The notes below the pieces were generated by a model. The model was not told where the DNA came from. It saw only the letters and a program-made list of their open reading frames with translations, and did not search any database. A DNA stretch of 64,000 nt from Pseudomonas frederiksbergensis. GTDB taxonomy: Bacteria > Pseudomonadota > Gammaproteobacteria > Pseudomonadales > Pseudomonadaceae. The stretch spans positions 1,922,001 through 1,986,000 of the forward strand of contig NZ_CP142104.1 of the NCBI RefSeq assembly GCF_035751725.1. Direction: 5' to 3'. Positions 51,265-60,661 of this stretch are shown here, piece by piece (within the stretch, counting starts at the first letter, position 1; each line of letters begins with the position of its first letter). The translations under genes were made by a program, and so were the position numbers.

Positions 51265-51300
51265 ACTTTTATTTCGTACCAGCCGGTCGGGCGACGTTTG

Positions 51301-51328
51301 CTTCCTATTAATAGGAAGCATTACTATT
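51301..51328. promoter_or_regulatory. Palindrome and Fur-like box before fecI
   Basis: CTTCCTATTAATAGGAAG (51301-51318) is a perfect palindrome, overlapping AATAG-N9-CTATT (51310-51328), a 19-base inverted repeat like a Fur box. It is 28-55 bases before the sigma gene, where an iron-dependent repressor would act. Confidence 0.55.
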
Positions 51329-51355
51329 CACACCCCGTCTCCACAGCGCGCCGCG

Positions 51356-51856
51356 ATGATCCCCAAGCTGCCCCGCAGACCCGGCTTTCTCGAGCATTAC
51401 GAAGAGTTGATCGGCACCTGGACCCGTCGCCTGCGCAATCGCCAGCAGGCCGAGGACCTGGCCCACGATACCTTCGTGCGGGTGCTCGAATCCGATTCGG
51501 CGCAAGTAGAGCAGCCACGGGCCTACCTGCACCAGACGGCGCGCAATATTGCAGTGGACGGTTATCGGCGGGAAGATCGACGAGGCGCCTTGGAGGAAGT
51601 GGCGTTCGACACCTGTCAATCGCTTGCGGGCGACCCGGAGCACTACATGCACGCGATCCAACTGGCGGACTCCATCGAGCGGGCGCTTGCCGAATTGCCC
51701 GCCAATTGCCGCACGGTGTTCGTCTGGCAGAAGATCGAGGGGCTGACCCAGGCGGAAATCGCCGAACGCCTGGGGTTGTCAAAAAACATGGTGGAAAAGT
51801 ATATGATCCGCACCCTGCGCCATCTGCGTGATCGCCTGGACGGGCCAGATCAATGA
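51356..51856 (+). CDS. fecI: FecI-like ECF sigma factor
   Basis: A 166-residue ECF sigma factor, starting at ATG 51356 (MIPKLPRRPGFLEHYEEL). An upstream in-frame ATG would read through the Fur-like site and has no family match. Region 2 (NRQQAEDLAHDTFVRVLES) and region 4 (LPANCRTVFVWQKIEGLTQAEIAERLGLSKNMVEKYMIRTL) are clear. It overlaps fecR by four bases. It should direct transcription of the receptor gene at 52965. The name is by organisation, not substrate. Confidence 0.88.
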   Translation: MIPKLPRRPGFLEHYEELIGTWTRRLRNRQQAEDLAHDTFVRVLESDSAQVEQPRAYLHQTARNIAVDGYRREDRRGALEEVAFDTCQSLAGDPEHYMHAIQLADSIERALAELPANCRTVFVWQKIEGLTQAEIAERLGLSKNMVEKYMIRTLRHLRDRLDGPDQ

Positions 51857-52866
51857 CCCGTCGTCCTCTTCCACCTGAGCCACAGGACCCTTCCATGATG
51901 GATAGCCGTGAATGCCCGTGCGGGCAGAGCAGGGTTCGCGACGAGGCGGCGCAATGGTTCGTGCGTTTGCAAAACCCGGTCATGAGCGTCGAGGAGCGCC
52001 AGCGTTTCGAGGCCTGGCTGGACGAGCACGCCAACCATCGCGACGAGATCCAATTGCTGCAAGGCATCTGGAGCGCAACGGATCTGTTGCCCAGGGAGCG
52101 CCTGCAAGCATTGTGCGAGCGACCCGCCGAGCGTGCGAAACGCCGACCGCTGCTGCGTTACGCAGTGGCCGCGGGGTTGCTGGCGGTGGCTGTCGGGCTG
52201 GGACTGTTCAGTGGCTTGGGCGCTTCGAGTGACTACCGCGGCGAATTCGCCACGGTCCTCGGTGAACGCCGGCACGTGGCCCTGCCGGACGGCTCGCTGG
52301 TCGACCTCAATAGCCGAAGCCATGTGCGCGTCGTTTTCGAGCATCGCAAACGCCGGGTGGAGCTGGTCGAGGGCGAAGCGTTGTTCCGGGTCGAGCATGA
52401 TGCCGGTCGTCCGTTCACCGTCGATGCGGGCAACGGCCAGGTGACGGTGACCGGGACGCGCTTCGGTGTGCGCCGCGATGCCGACAGTACGCGGGTGGCG
52501 GTGGAGGAGGGCAGCGTCAAGGTCCAAGGACGCGACTTCCCCATCAACCTCACCGCTGGCCTCGGTACGCGGATCGATGCCCAGGGCAAGGTCGCCGCGC
52601 CCTACGCGATCAATGCCGATGAGCTCACTGCCTGGCGCAACGGCAAGCTGGTGTTCAATAACGCGCCGTTGAGCGACGTCGCTGAGCAAGTGTCCCGTTA
52701 TCGCGACAAACCGCTGCGGGTCGCCAACGCCGCGGTGGGCAACTTGCGCCTCACCAGCGTGTTCCGCTCGGACAATCCCGAGGCGTTGCTCAAGGCGCTG
52801 CCGAATATCCTGCCGGTGGCGGTGCGCACCCTGGACGACGGCAGTCAGGAAATAATTTCGAAATAG
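51853..52866 (+). CDS. fecR: FecR-like anti-sigma regulator
   Basis: A 337-residue protein: N-terminal cytoplasmic anti-sigma part (EAAQWFVRLQNPVMSVEERQRFEAWL), one membrane segment (AAGLLAVAVGLGLFSGL near 115) and a periplasmic FecR domain (LGERRHVALPDGSLVDLNSRS; VTVTGTRFGVRRD) ending in an STN-like segment. It starts inside the sigma gene stop. It relays the signal from the receptor to the sigma factor. Confidence 0.92.
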   Translation: MTRRPLPPEPQDPSMMDSRECPCGQSRVRDEAAQWFVRLQNPVMSVEERQRFEAWLDEHANHRDEIQLLQGIWSATDLLPRERLQALCERPAERAKRRPLLRYAVAAGLLAVAVGLGLFSGLGASSDYRGEFATVLGERRHVALPDGSLVDLNSRSHVRVVFEHRKRRVELVEGEALFRVEHDAGRPFTVDAGNGQVTVTGTRFGVRRDADSTRVAVEEGSVKVQGRDFPINLTAGLGTRIDAQGKVAAPYAINADELTAWRNGKLVFNNAPLSDVAEQVSRYRDKPLRVANAAVGNLRLTSVFRSDNPEALLKALPNILPVAVRTLDDGSQEIISK

Positions 52867-52964
52867 ATTCAGGTTTTTTTCGAGTTCTTCGTCTTCTTGT
52901 CCAACTGCAACTGGTTTGCATTAACAGACGCGTATTCTTGCGATTCGACAGGACAAGGTTCGAC

Positions 52965-55403
52965 GTGAAAACTCCCGCCAAAAACAACAGATGCCTTTCC
53001 CCACGCTGGCTGCCGCTGGCCCTGACCCTGGCTGTCAGCGCCGGGTTGCCCCAGGCCTTCGCCGACCAGGTCGCCACGGCCATTCATATCCAGGCGCAAC
53101 CGTTGGGCCAGGCGCTGAGCCAGCTTGGCCAGCAGACCTCACTGCAGGTGTTCTTCAGCGCGGACCTGGTCGCCGGCAAGCAAGCCCCGGCGGTGGAAGG
53201 CCACTTGTCCCCGGAGGCGGCCCTGGGTCAGTTGCTGCAGGGCAGCGGTCTGCAATACCAGATCGATGACGACTCGGTAACCGTCCTGCCGGCCCCATCG
53301 GCGTCCGCCGGCGGCCCGCTGGAACTGGGCACCACCGACATCCAGGTGGTCGGTGACTGGCTCGGCGATGCCAATGCCGAAGTGGTGCAGAACCACGCCG
53401 GCGCACGGACCGTGATCCGCCGCGAAGCGATGGTCGAGCAGGGCGCCATGAACGTCGGCGATGTGCTGCGTCGCGTGCCCGGTGTGCAAGTGCAGGACGC
53501 CAACGGCACGGGCGGCAGCGACATTTCGCTGAACGTCGGGGTGCGCGGCCTCACCTCGCGCCTGTCGCCACGCTCCACGGTATTGATCGACGGCGTACCC
53601 GCGGCATTTGCGCCGTACGGCCAACCGCAATTGTCCATGGCGCCGATTTCCTCGGGCAACCTGGACAGCATCGACGTCGTGCGCGGTGCCGGGTCGGTGC
53701 GCTACGGGCCGCAGAACGTCGGCGGGGTGATCAACTTCGTCACCCGCGCCATTCCGGAACAAGCCACCGGGGAAATCGGCAGCACCCTGGAGACTTCCCA
53801 ACGCGGCGGCTGGAAGCACATCGACACGGCGTTCCTCGGCGGCACCGCTGACAACGGCCTGGGCGTGGCGCTGTTGTACTCCGGCGTCAACGGCAACGGT
53901 TATCGCAAAAGCAATAACGACAACGACATCGACGACGTCATTCTCAAGACCCATTGGGCTCCGACCGAGGTCGATGACTTTTCGCTGAATTTCCATTACT
54001 ACGACGCCAAGGCCGACATGCCTGGCGGCTTGACCCAGGCCCAGTACGACGCGGACCCGTACCAGTCCGACCGCGACTGGGACAATTTCAGTGGTCGGCG
54101 CAAGGATGTGTCGTTCAAGTGGATCCGTGAAATCAGCGATCGCACCCAAGCGGAAGTGCTGACCTATTACTCCGACAGCTACCGTGGCAGCACCATCGCG
54201 TCCCGGGACCAGCGCAACCTCGTGTCCTATCCGCGCACCTATTACACCTTTGGCATCGAGCCTCGGGTATCCCACGTGTTCGACCTGGGATCCACCACCC
54301 AGGAAGCCAGCGTCGGTTATCGATACCTCAAGGAAGGCATGCACGAAGAGGCCAGCCGCCTGGCGCTGCGCAATAACGAACCGGTGGTGCGTCCGGGTTC
54401 CGACGGTCACGTTTACCAGGACCGGACCGGTGGCACCGAAGCCCACGCGGTGTACATCGATGACAAGATCGATGTGGGCAAATGGACCATCACCCCAGGC
54501 ATTCGCTTCGAAAGCATCAGCACACAATGGCACGACCGCCCGGTACTCGACACCGCCGGCCGTCCCGTGCAGGAAAAGCGTCGTAGCATCGACAGCAACG
54601 AACCGCTGCCGGCCCTGAGTGTGATGTATCACCTGTCCGACGCCTGGAAGCTGTTCGCCAACTACGAGACCTCGTTCGGCAGCCTGCAATATTTCCAACT
54701 GGGCCAGGGCGGCTCTGGCAACAACACCGCCAATGGCCTGAGCCCGGAAAAGGCCAAGACCTACGAGATCGGTACGCGCTACAACGATGACGTGTGGGGC
54801 GGCGAAGTGACGCTGTTCTACATCGACTTCGACGACGAGTTGCAGTACATCAGCAACGATGTCGGCTGGACCAACATGGGCGCGACCAAGCACCAGGGGC
54901 TGGAGGCCTCGGCGCACTACGACATGGCCGCGCTCGATCCGCGCCTCGAAGGCCTGACCGCCAATGCAGGTTTCACCTACACCCGCGCGACTTATGAAGG
55001 GGATATCCCAAGCTTCAAGGGCCGTGACCTGCCGTTCTATTCCCGTCAGGTGGTCAACGTGGGCCTGCGCTACGAGGTCGATCGCTGGACCTACAATCTT
55101 GACGGTTTCGCCCAGTCCAAGCAGCGTTCGCCGGGCAATAGCGTCAATCCCGATGGCAGCTTCACGGATAACTACATCACCGACGGCAGCGCCGATGGCC
55201 AGTACGGCGATATGCCCGGCTACATGCTCTGGAACGTAAGGGCCGGCTACGACTTTGGCGAGCAACTGTCGAACCTGAAAGTCGGCGCCGGGGTCAAGAA
55301 CCTGTTCGACCACCAGTACTACACCCGTTCCAGCGACAACAACTCAGGCATCTACGTCGGCGCGCCGCGGACGTTCTTCGTGCAGGCGAGCGTGGGGTTT
55401 TGA
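52965..55403 (+). CDS. fecA: FecA-like TonB-dependent receptor with signalling domain
   Basis: An 812-residue receptor. GTG at 52965 (MKTPAKNNRC) with ACAAGG upstream gives a normal signal peptide (LPLALTLAVSAGLPQAFA); TTG at 52938 is an alternative. An STN signalling domain (IHIQAQPLGQALSQLGQQTSLQVFF) precedes the plug (GDVLRRVPGVQVQDANGTGGSD) and barrel ending in Phe (FVQASVGF). The sigma/anti-sigma/receptor order is that of fecIRA, and the sequence looks like the ferric-citrate receptor group, but the ligand is inferred. Confidence 0.88.
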   Translation: MKTPAKNNRCLSPRWLPLALTLAVSAGLPQAFADQVATAIHIQAQPLGQALSQLGQQTSLQVFFSADLVAGKQAPAVEGHLSPEAALGQLLQGSGLQYQIDDDSVTVLPAPSASAGGPLELGTTDIQVVGDWLGDANAEVVQNHAGARTVIRREAMVEQGAMNVGDVLRRVPGVQVQDANGTGGSDISLNVGVRGLTSRLSPRSTVLIDGVPAAFAPYGQPQLSMAPISSGNLDSIDVVRGAGSVRYGPQNVGGVINFVTRAIPEQATGEIGSTLETSQRGGWKHIDTAFLGGTADNGLGVALLYSGVNGNGYRKSNNDNDIDDVILKTHWAPTEVDDFSLNFHYYDAKADMPGGLTQAQYDADPYQSDRDWDNFSGRRKDVSFKWIREISDRTQAEVLTYYSDSYRGSTIASRDQRNLVSYPRTYYTFGIEPRVSHVFDLGSTTQEASVGYRYLKEGMHEEASRLALRNNEPVVRPGSDGHVYQDRTGGTEAHAVYIDDKIDVGKWTITPGIRFESISTQWHDRPVLDTAGRPVQEKRRSIDSNEPLPALSVMYHLSDAWKLFANYETSFGSLQYFQLGQGGSGNNTANGLSPEKAKTYEIGTRYNDDVWGGEVTLFYIDFDDELQYISNDVGWTNMGATKHQGLEASAHYDMAALDPRLEGLTANAGFTYTRATYEGDIPSFKGRDLPFYSRQVVNVGLRYEVDRWTYNLDGFAQSKQRSPGNSVNPDGSFTDNYITDGSADGQYGDMPGYMLWNVRAGYDFGEQLSNLKVGAGVKNLFDHQYYTRSSDNNSGIYVGAPRTFFVQASVGF

Positions 55404-55430
55404 TGAACAACCAGGGTTGACCCGTACCCC

Positions 55431-55460
55431 TGTGGCGAGGGGATAAGTCCCCTCGCCACA
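55431..55460. repeat. REP palindrome
   Basis: TGTGGCGAGGGG and its complement around an ATAAGT centre, nearly identical to the element at 33863-33892. It lies between the convergent receptor and MFS genes. Confidence 0.85.
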
Positions 55461-55494
55461 GAAAACTCCTTGCCATGGAAAATGGTGTGAGACC

Positions 55495-56646
55495 TCAGAC
55501 TTTCAACACCTTCCCACTGGCCGCCACCGCCACCAACGACAGCGCAATCAAGCCAAACGCGATGCCCAGGCTACTGCCATGGGCAACAAACCCGATTAAT
55601 GCCGGCCCCGCGAGGATGCCGGCATAACCGATGGTGGTAATGGCCGGCACGGCGATGGCTTCGGGCATCAGCGTCTGTTTGCCAACGGCCGTGTACAGCA
55701 CCGGTACGATGTTCGAACACCCGGCGCCGACCAACGCGTAGCCCAGCAGCACCGCTTGCCACATGGGTGCGACGGTCGCCATCAGGAATCCTGCAGCCGC
55801 GATCGACCCGCCGTAGATGATCACGTGCTTGGCCCCCAGCCGACGCACCACCGAATCCCCCATCAAACGGCCAACCGTCATGGTCAGGGCAAACGCGGCG
55901 TAACCCAGCCCGGCGTAGGCCGTGTCCACCGCGCGCTCGGTGGTCAGGAACACGGCGCTCCAGTCCAGCACCGCGCCTTCGGCCAGGAACACGATGAAGC
56001 ACAGGATGCCGATAAACAGCACCACGCCGTGGGGAATGGCAAACGCCGGTCCCGAGCTTTCACTGCCGTAGGGCAGCAAATGCGGCGCCGCCTTGAGCAG
56101 CGCCACCAACAGCACGGCGTTGACCACCAGCGTCGCCGCCAGCGGCGAAAGCCCTAGGCCGAGCAGGGCGCTTACGCCGGCCGCGCCAATGATCCCGCCG
56201 AGGCTGAACATGCCGTGGAAGCCCGACATCATGGTCTTGCCGCTGGCGCGCTCGACGATGACCGCTTGCAGGTTCACGGTCGAGTCCACGGTGCCGAGCC
56301 CGGCGCCAAACAGGAACAACGCCGTCACCAGCCACGGCAAGGAACTCATCGTCGCCAACAACGGCAACGCCAGGCAGACCAAAAGCGTGCCGCCACTGAG
56401 CACCCGGCGGCAGCCGAACCGTGTCGCCAGGGCGCCGGAAATCGGCATCGCCAGGATCGACCCGACGCCAAGGCACAGCAACAGCAACCCCAGGGTGCCT
56501 TCGTCCAGGTTCGCTCGCACCTTGGCGTAGGGCACCAGCGGTGCCCAGGCGGCAATGCCGATGCCGGCGATGAGGTAGGCGATACGGGTGGACATCTGTT
56601 CCAGGCGGCCTGGAGCAAAGGTAGGTGGCGGGGTAATAGCGGTCAT
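55495..56646 (-). CDS. MFS transporter
   Basis: A 383-residue membrane protein with about 12 hydrophobic segments. ATG at 56646 (MTAITPPPTFAPGRLEQMSTRIAYL) starts it; the frame is open further, but that part overlaps the divergent gene. It resembles the YbjJ/fucose-permease-like MFS group (GTVDSTVNLQAVIVERASGKTMM). The substrate is unknown. It is divergent from the DapF-like gene, sharing a 182-base upstream region. Confidence 0.88.
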   Translation of the reverse strand: MTAITPPPTFAPGRLEQMSTRIAYLIAGIGIAAWAPLVPYAKVRANLDEGTLGLLLLCLGVGSILAMPISGALATRFGCRRVLSGGTLLVCLALPLLATMSSLPWLVTALFLFGAGLGTVDSTVNLQAVIVERASGKTMMSGFHGMFSLGGIIGAAGVSALLGLGLSPLAATLVVNAVLLVALLKAAPHLLPYGSESSGPAFAIPHGVVLFIGILCFIVFLAEGAVLDWSAVFLTTERAVDTAYAGLGYAAFALTMTVGRLMGDSVVRRLGAKHVIIYGGSIAAAGFLMATVAPMWQAVLLGYALVGAGCSNIVPVLYTAVGKQTLMPEAIAVPAITTIGYAGILAGPALIGFVAHGSSLGIAFGLIALSLVAVAASGKVLKV

Positions 56647-56828
56647 GAATCGTCCTTGGCTTTCGTGCGGTGCGGTGAAGCGGGCAGGGGGCCTATGCTT
56701 GCATATCCACTGACCTCGCTGCGACCCCAAGGTGCCGACGCGAATGTCCGGGTGGCCGGCAAGCTTTGCCCCCGCAGCCTTCGCCGGCCTACAGTAGCGG
56801 TTCTTGCTGGTCGATCCGGGTTTGGTCA

Positions 56829-57821
56829 ATGGCACAGTTCTACGATGCACGCGGCAATATCTATGGCGTTGTTTCGCCACGGCAAATCCGTGCCCAGGGA
56901 ATCGACCTGCCGGTATCTGCCGCCCAGGCCGCGCAAACGCGCCAGACCTGGAGCGCTGCCGCCGTGCAAGCATTTTGCGCATGGGCGCCGGGCGAAGCGC
57001 CGCCCCATGCCAAGGCTCATCGCAGCGATGGCCTGCTGATTGGCCCGTTCCAGGACGGGCCACCGTTCGATCTGTTGATCGTCAATACCGACGGGACGCT
57101 GGCCGAGCGTAGCGGCAATGGCTTGACGATTTTTTCCCTGGCCTTGCAGGAGCAAGGTTTGCTGCCTGGCGATGAGGGTTGCTTGCTACAGGTCCATCAC
57201 GACAAACCCGAAGGTCCCTCACCGTTGCAAACCTCGGTTCGCGCTGCTGAGTTCGAAGGAGGCCAAGGCTTCTGGCTGGACTTGGGCGCGCCGCTGTTCG
57301 CCCCCCGGGCCGTGGCTGCTCAAGGCATCGAAAGCGTGGTGTTCAATCAGTGCGACGTGAGCCGTGTGCCCGCGCTCCATGTGTTGGACACGGCGTGGGG
57401 CTTTAGCCAGTTCGTGCGCATTGGCAATCCTCATTGCGTGACGTTGGTCGATGCGTTGGAGGCATTGCCGGGTCTTTCGCAGATGCGTGCCGAGGTGTTG
57501 TCGCAGCCCTTGACCGATATTGCCTTTGCGGCGCCCGGTGGGTCGGGGATTCCTTGTACGGCGGGGGTGAATCTGCAATGGGCGTGGCGCGACGGCGAAG
57601 GGCAAATCGTTGCGCGGGTGTTCGAACGCGGCGAAGGCCCTACCGCATCGTCGGGCACCAGCGCCAGCGCCGTGGCGAGTGCTGCGTGGCGGGTGGGTTG
57701 GGTGAAGGCCGGGGTGGTCAGGGTCGTGATGCCGGGCGGCACCGCGCCGATCCTGCTGGAAGAAGAGGCGGGTGAGCTGATACGGGTCAGGTTGTTTGGT
57801 GCGGCGCGGCTTGTGCCGTAG
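56829..57821 (+). CDS. DapF-like protein lacking both catalytic cysteines
   Basis: A 330-residue protein with the diaminopimelate-epimerase fold signature: NTDGTLAERSGNG in the first half and ERGEGPTASSGTSASAV in the second. In DapF these segments hold the two catalytic Cys (CGNG and ACGTG or ACGSG); here both are Ser. The start at 56829 (MAQFYDARGNIYG) has GG(T)C-rich sequence but no strong ribosome site. Racemase activity is unlikely; a related isomerase or binding role is possible. The true dapF is expected elsewhere. Confidence 0.78.
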   Translation: MAQFYDARGNIYGVVSPRQIRAQGIDLPVSAAQAAQTRQTWSAAAVQAFCAWAPGEAPPHAKAHRSDGLLIGPFQDGPPFDLLIVNTDGTLAERSGNGLTIFSLALQEQGLLPGDEGCLLQVHHDKPEGPSPLQTSVRAAEFEGGQGFWLDLGAPLFAPRAVAAQGIESVVFNQCDVSRVPALHVLDTAWGFSQFVRIGNPHCVTLVDALEALPGLSQMRAEVLSQPLTDIAFAAPGGSGIPCTAGVNLQWAWRDGEGQIVARVFERGEGPTASSGTSASAVASAAWRVGWVKAGVVRVVMPGGTAPILLEEEAGELIRVRLFGAARLVP

Positions 57822-57857
57822 GGTTCCTGGACATTTTGCAGCGCGGCCGAAGCCGTC

Positions 57858-57877
57858 TTCGCGAGCAGGCTCGCGAA
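57858..57877. repeat. REP-like hairpin
   Basis: TTCGCGAGCAGGCTCGCGAA, TTCGCGAGC pairing with GCTCGCGAA, 37 bases after the DapF-like gene and before the convergent codA end. Probable terminator-like hairpin for either gene, without a T-run. Confidence 0.7.
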
Positions 57878-57941
57878 AGCAATGGCAGGTTCAGTATCAA
57901 TGCAACCGACCCACCGCCATCGCGAGCAAATGGGAGAAGGC

Positions 57942-59189
57942 TCAGGTCAGTTGCGGCCCGAACTCCACCACCGGCATCTGCCGCTTCATCAACACCTCAC
58001 CCTTGCGAATCGAGTAAAGCGGCAGACCTTGGCTGCGGATCACTTCGTAGTCGCTGTCGGCCGAGAGGACCAGCAGGTTCGCCGGGCGACCAGGCTCCAG
58101 CCCGTAGCGCTCGCCCAGGGCCATGGCCTTGGCGCTGTTGTCGGTGACCAGGTCCAGGGCGCTTTGCAGGTTGCGATAGCCGAGCATGTGGCAGATGTGC
58201 AGGCCCGCTTCGAGCACGCGCAGGATGTTGCCGTTGCCCAGCGGGTACCACGGATCGACGATGGAGTCCTGGCCGAAGCATACGTTCATCCCGGCTTCGA
58301 GCAGCTCATTGACCCGCGTGACGCCGCGGCGCTTGGGAAAGGTATCGAAGCGTCCTTGCAAATGGATGCTTTCGGTCGGGCACGATACGAAGCTGATACC
58401 CGAATGCCCGAGCAGGCGGAACAGCTTGGCGCAATAGGCGTTGTCGTAGGAGCCCATTGCCGTGGTATGGCTGGCCGTCACGCGTGCGCCCATGTCGCGA
58501 CTGCGGGCTTCCTCGGCGAGCACTTCCAGAAAGCGCGAGTGCGGGTCGTCGGTTTCATCGCAATGCACGTCCACCAGGCAGCCGGTGCGTTCGGCCAGGT
58601 CCATGAGGAATTTCACCGAACTGACGCCCTGGTCGCGGGTGTACTCGAAATGCGGGATACCGCCCACCACGTCGGCGCCCATGCGAATCGCTTCTTCCAT
58701 CAGCTCGCGGCCGTTGCGGTAGGACTCGATGCCCTCTTGGGGAAACGCGACGATTTGCATGTCGACCAGATGACGGGTCTCTTCGCGTACTTCGAGCATT
58801 GCCTTGAGGGCGGTGAGTGCCGGATCCGTCACGTCGACGTGAGTGCGCACGTGCTGGATGCCATGGGCAGCCAGGGCCTGGAGGGTCTTCCTGGCGCGGG
58901 TCTTGGTGTCTTCCTGGGTGATGGTGGCCTTGCGCTCGCCCCAGCACTCGATGCCCTCGAACAGCGTGCCGCTCATGTTCCAGCGCGGTTCACCGGCGGT
59001 CAGCGTGGCGTCCAGGTGAATGTGCGGTTCGACGAAGGGCGGCACGACCAGGTTGCCACCGGCATCGATGTCTTCGGGGCCGAGGCTGGGGGCCTCGGTC
59101 TGGCGGGCGATGCTGGCGATCAGGCCGTTTTCCAGGTGCAATTCATGCAAGCCTTCGCGGTTGCGCAGGCGGGCGTTGATGATGTGCAT
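57942..59189 (-). CDS. codA: Cytosine deaminase
   Basis: A 415-residue amidohydrolase: metal ligands in VEPHIHLD, the VDVHCDETDDP segment with catalytic residues, SHTTAM, and GQDSIVDPWYPLGNG carrying the last Asp. It converts cytosine to uracil and ammonia in the cytoplasm. It starts 12 bases after codB, so codB-codA is an operon for uptake and use of cytosine. E. coli CodA is about 427 residues. Confidence 0.93.
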   Translation of the reverse strand: MHIINARLRNREGLHELHLENGLIASIARQTEAPSLGPEDIDAGGNLVVPPFVEPHIHLDATLTAGEPRWNMSGTLFEGIECWGERKATITQEDTKTRARKTLQALAAHGIQHVRTHVDVTDPALTALKAMLEVREETRHLVDMQIVAFPQEGIESYRNGRELMEEAIRMGADVVGGIPHFEYTRDQGVSSVKFLMDLAERTGCLVDVHCDETDDPHSRFLEVLAEEARSRDMGARVTASHTTAMGSYDNAYCAKLFRLLGHSGISFVSCPTESIHLQGRFDTFPKRRGVTRVNELLEAGMNVCFGQDSIVDPWYPLGNGNILRVLEAGLHICHMLGYRNLQSALDLVTDNSAKAMALGERYGLEPGRPANLLVLSADSDYEVIRSQGLPLYSIRKGEVLMKRQMPVVEFGPQLT

Positions 59190-59201
59190 CAGGCGAATCC
59201 T

Positions 59202-60473
59202 TTATAGGTCTTGTAGGGGCGCGTCAGCGGTACGAGTGCCTGTTACGCCGATCAATAACACATACGTTAGCGCGCCGGTGGCGATTCCTACCAGTGGCGC
59301 GACCCATGGCGAATTGAAAGCTGCGACGGTGCCGACGGCATAGGCACCCAACCCAGGCCAGTTGAAAGCAGGCAGTTGCGCCTGCGCCAAGCGCGGATAG
59401 CGTCCACGCCAGCGGAAGAAGAAGTCGGCCATGATCACTCCGCCAATCGGCGGGATGACCGTGCCGAGCAGGATCAGGTAGGGCACCAGCATGTCGTACA
59501 TCCCCAGCAGCGCCAACAGGGTGCCGATCGCTGCGCCAGCCAGCGTGACCGCCCTGCGTCGACGCGTGCGCAGCAGGTTGCAACCGGCCACGGCGAAGTT
59601 GTAGATGGTGTTGTCCTGGGTGCTCCAGATGTTGAGCAAGAGCATCGCCATCGCGGCCATGGCGAAGCCTTGCAACAACAGCACTTCGACGACGTCGGGC
59701 TGCTGGTAGACGATGGCTCCGTAGGCGCCGATCAGCACCATCAGGCCATTGCCGAGGAAAAACCCGATCAGGCTCGCCATTACCGCGACCTTCGCCGAAC
59801 GTGAAAACCGGGTCCAATTGGTTGCCTGGGTGGCGCCGCTGACGAACGTGCCGAAAACCAGGGTGATCGCGGTCGACCAGTCCAGGCTGCCTGTGGGTAC
59901 CACCGCCAGCAGCCCGTCGAGGCCGCCGATCTTCTGCGTCGCCACCCACATCGAGAGCATCAACAGCAACAGCATGGCCGGTACGGCGACGTACGAGAGG
60001 ATCTCCAGCCCGCGATAGCCGATATACGCCGTGGCGCAGAACCCCAGGCCGAACAGCACCATCAGCCCCAGCACAGTTCCCTGGCCCAACTCGAAATACT
60101 TGCCCAGCACCACCGCCGCGGTGGCCGTGCCCCAGGCGTACCAGCCGATCTGGGTAAAGCCAAGGATCAAGTCGCTGAGCTTGCTGCCCACCTCGCCAAA
60201 ACAGAAACGGCCCATCAGTACCGAATTGAGCCCGCTCTTGAACGCTATGTAACCCAGGCCTGCGGCATAAAGACCCAGCAGCAGATTGCCGATGACAATG
60301 ACACCGAGCATGTCAGCGAAACCGAACGCCACGCCCAGCTTGCCGCCGGCGAACATGGTGGCGGTGAAAAACGTGAAGCCCAGCAACACCATGGCCGTGG
60401 AGGCCAGGCCCTTGCGGGCATGCATCGGGACTTCGCTCAACGGGTAGTCGTTACCGGGATCGTTCTGTGTCAT
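59202..60473 (-). CDS. codB: Cytosine permease
   Basis: A 423-residue NCS1-family transporter with about 12 membrane segments (for example GLASTAMVLLGFTFFTATMF and AVVLGKYFELGQGTVLGLMVLF). ATG at 60473 (MTQNDPGNDYPLSEVP) matches the family start; the frame extends 54 bases upstream without a ribosome site. First gene of codBA. The 60474-60661 gap holds a REP-like half element near 60644-60661. Confidence 0.92.
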   Translation of the reverse strand: MTQNDPGNDYPLSEVPMHARKGLASTAMVLLGFTFFTATMFAGGKLGVAFGFADMLGVIVIGNLLLGLYAAGLGYIAFKSGLNSVLMGRFCFGEVGSKLSDLILGFTQIGWYAWGTATAAVVLGKYFELGQGTVLGLMVLFGLGFCATAYIGYRGLEILSYVAVPAMLLLLMLSMWVATQKIGGLDGLLAVVPTGSLDWSTAITLVFGTFVSGATQATNWTRFSRSAKVAVMASLIGFFLGNGLMVLIGAYGAIVYQQPDVVEVLLLQGFAMAAMAMLLLNIWSTQDNTIYNFAVAGCNLLRTRRRRAVTLAGAAIGTLLALLGMYDMLVPYLILLGTVIPPIGGVIMADFFFRWRGRYPRLAQAQLPAFNWPGLGAYAVGTVAAFNSPWVAPLVGIATGALTYVLLIGVTGTRTADAPLQDL

Positions 60474-60661
60474 GTGGCGGGTCCTTGCGGGTGAGGAAAT
60501 GTCGCAAGCGTGCAGCGGCCGTGCCAAGCGAGTGATTGCCGGTTATTTATAGACAAATCCTTGGAACAGGGTGGCTGGAGGGATCAAAAGCGGTGCGGCG
60601 GTGGTTCAAGTTGGAACACAGGCCGCACGGTACATGCGGTTCGCTTGTGGGAGCGGCTCCT

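Noticed and set aside
57942..59207. Open frame of 441 codons on + opposite codA
   Set aside because: The - strand encodes a clear cytosine deaminase with metal-binding motifs.
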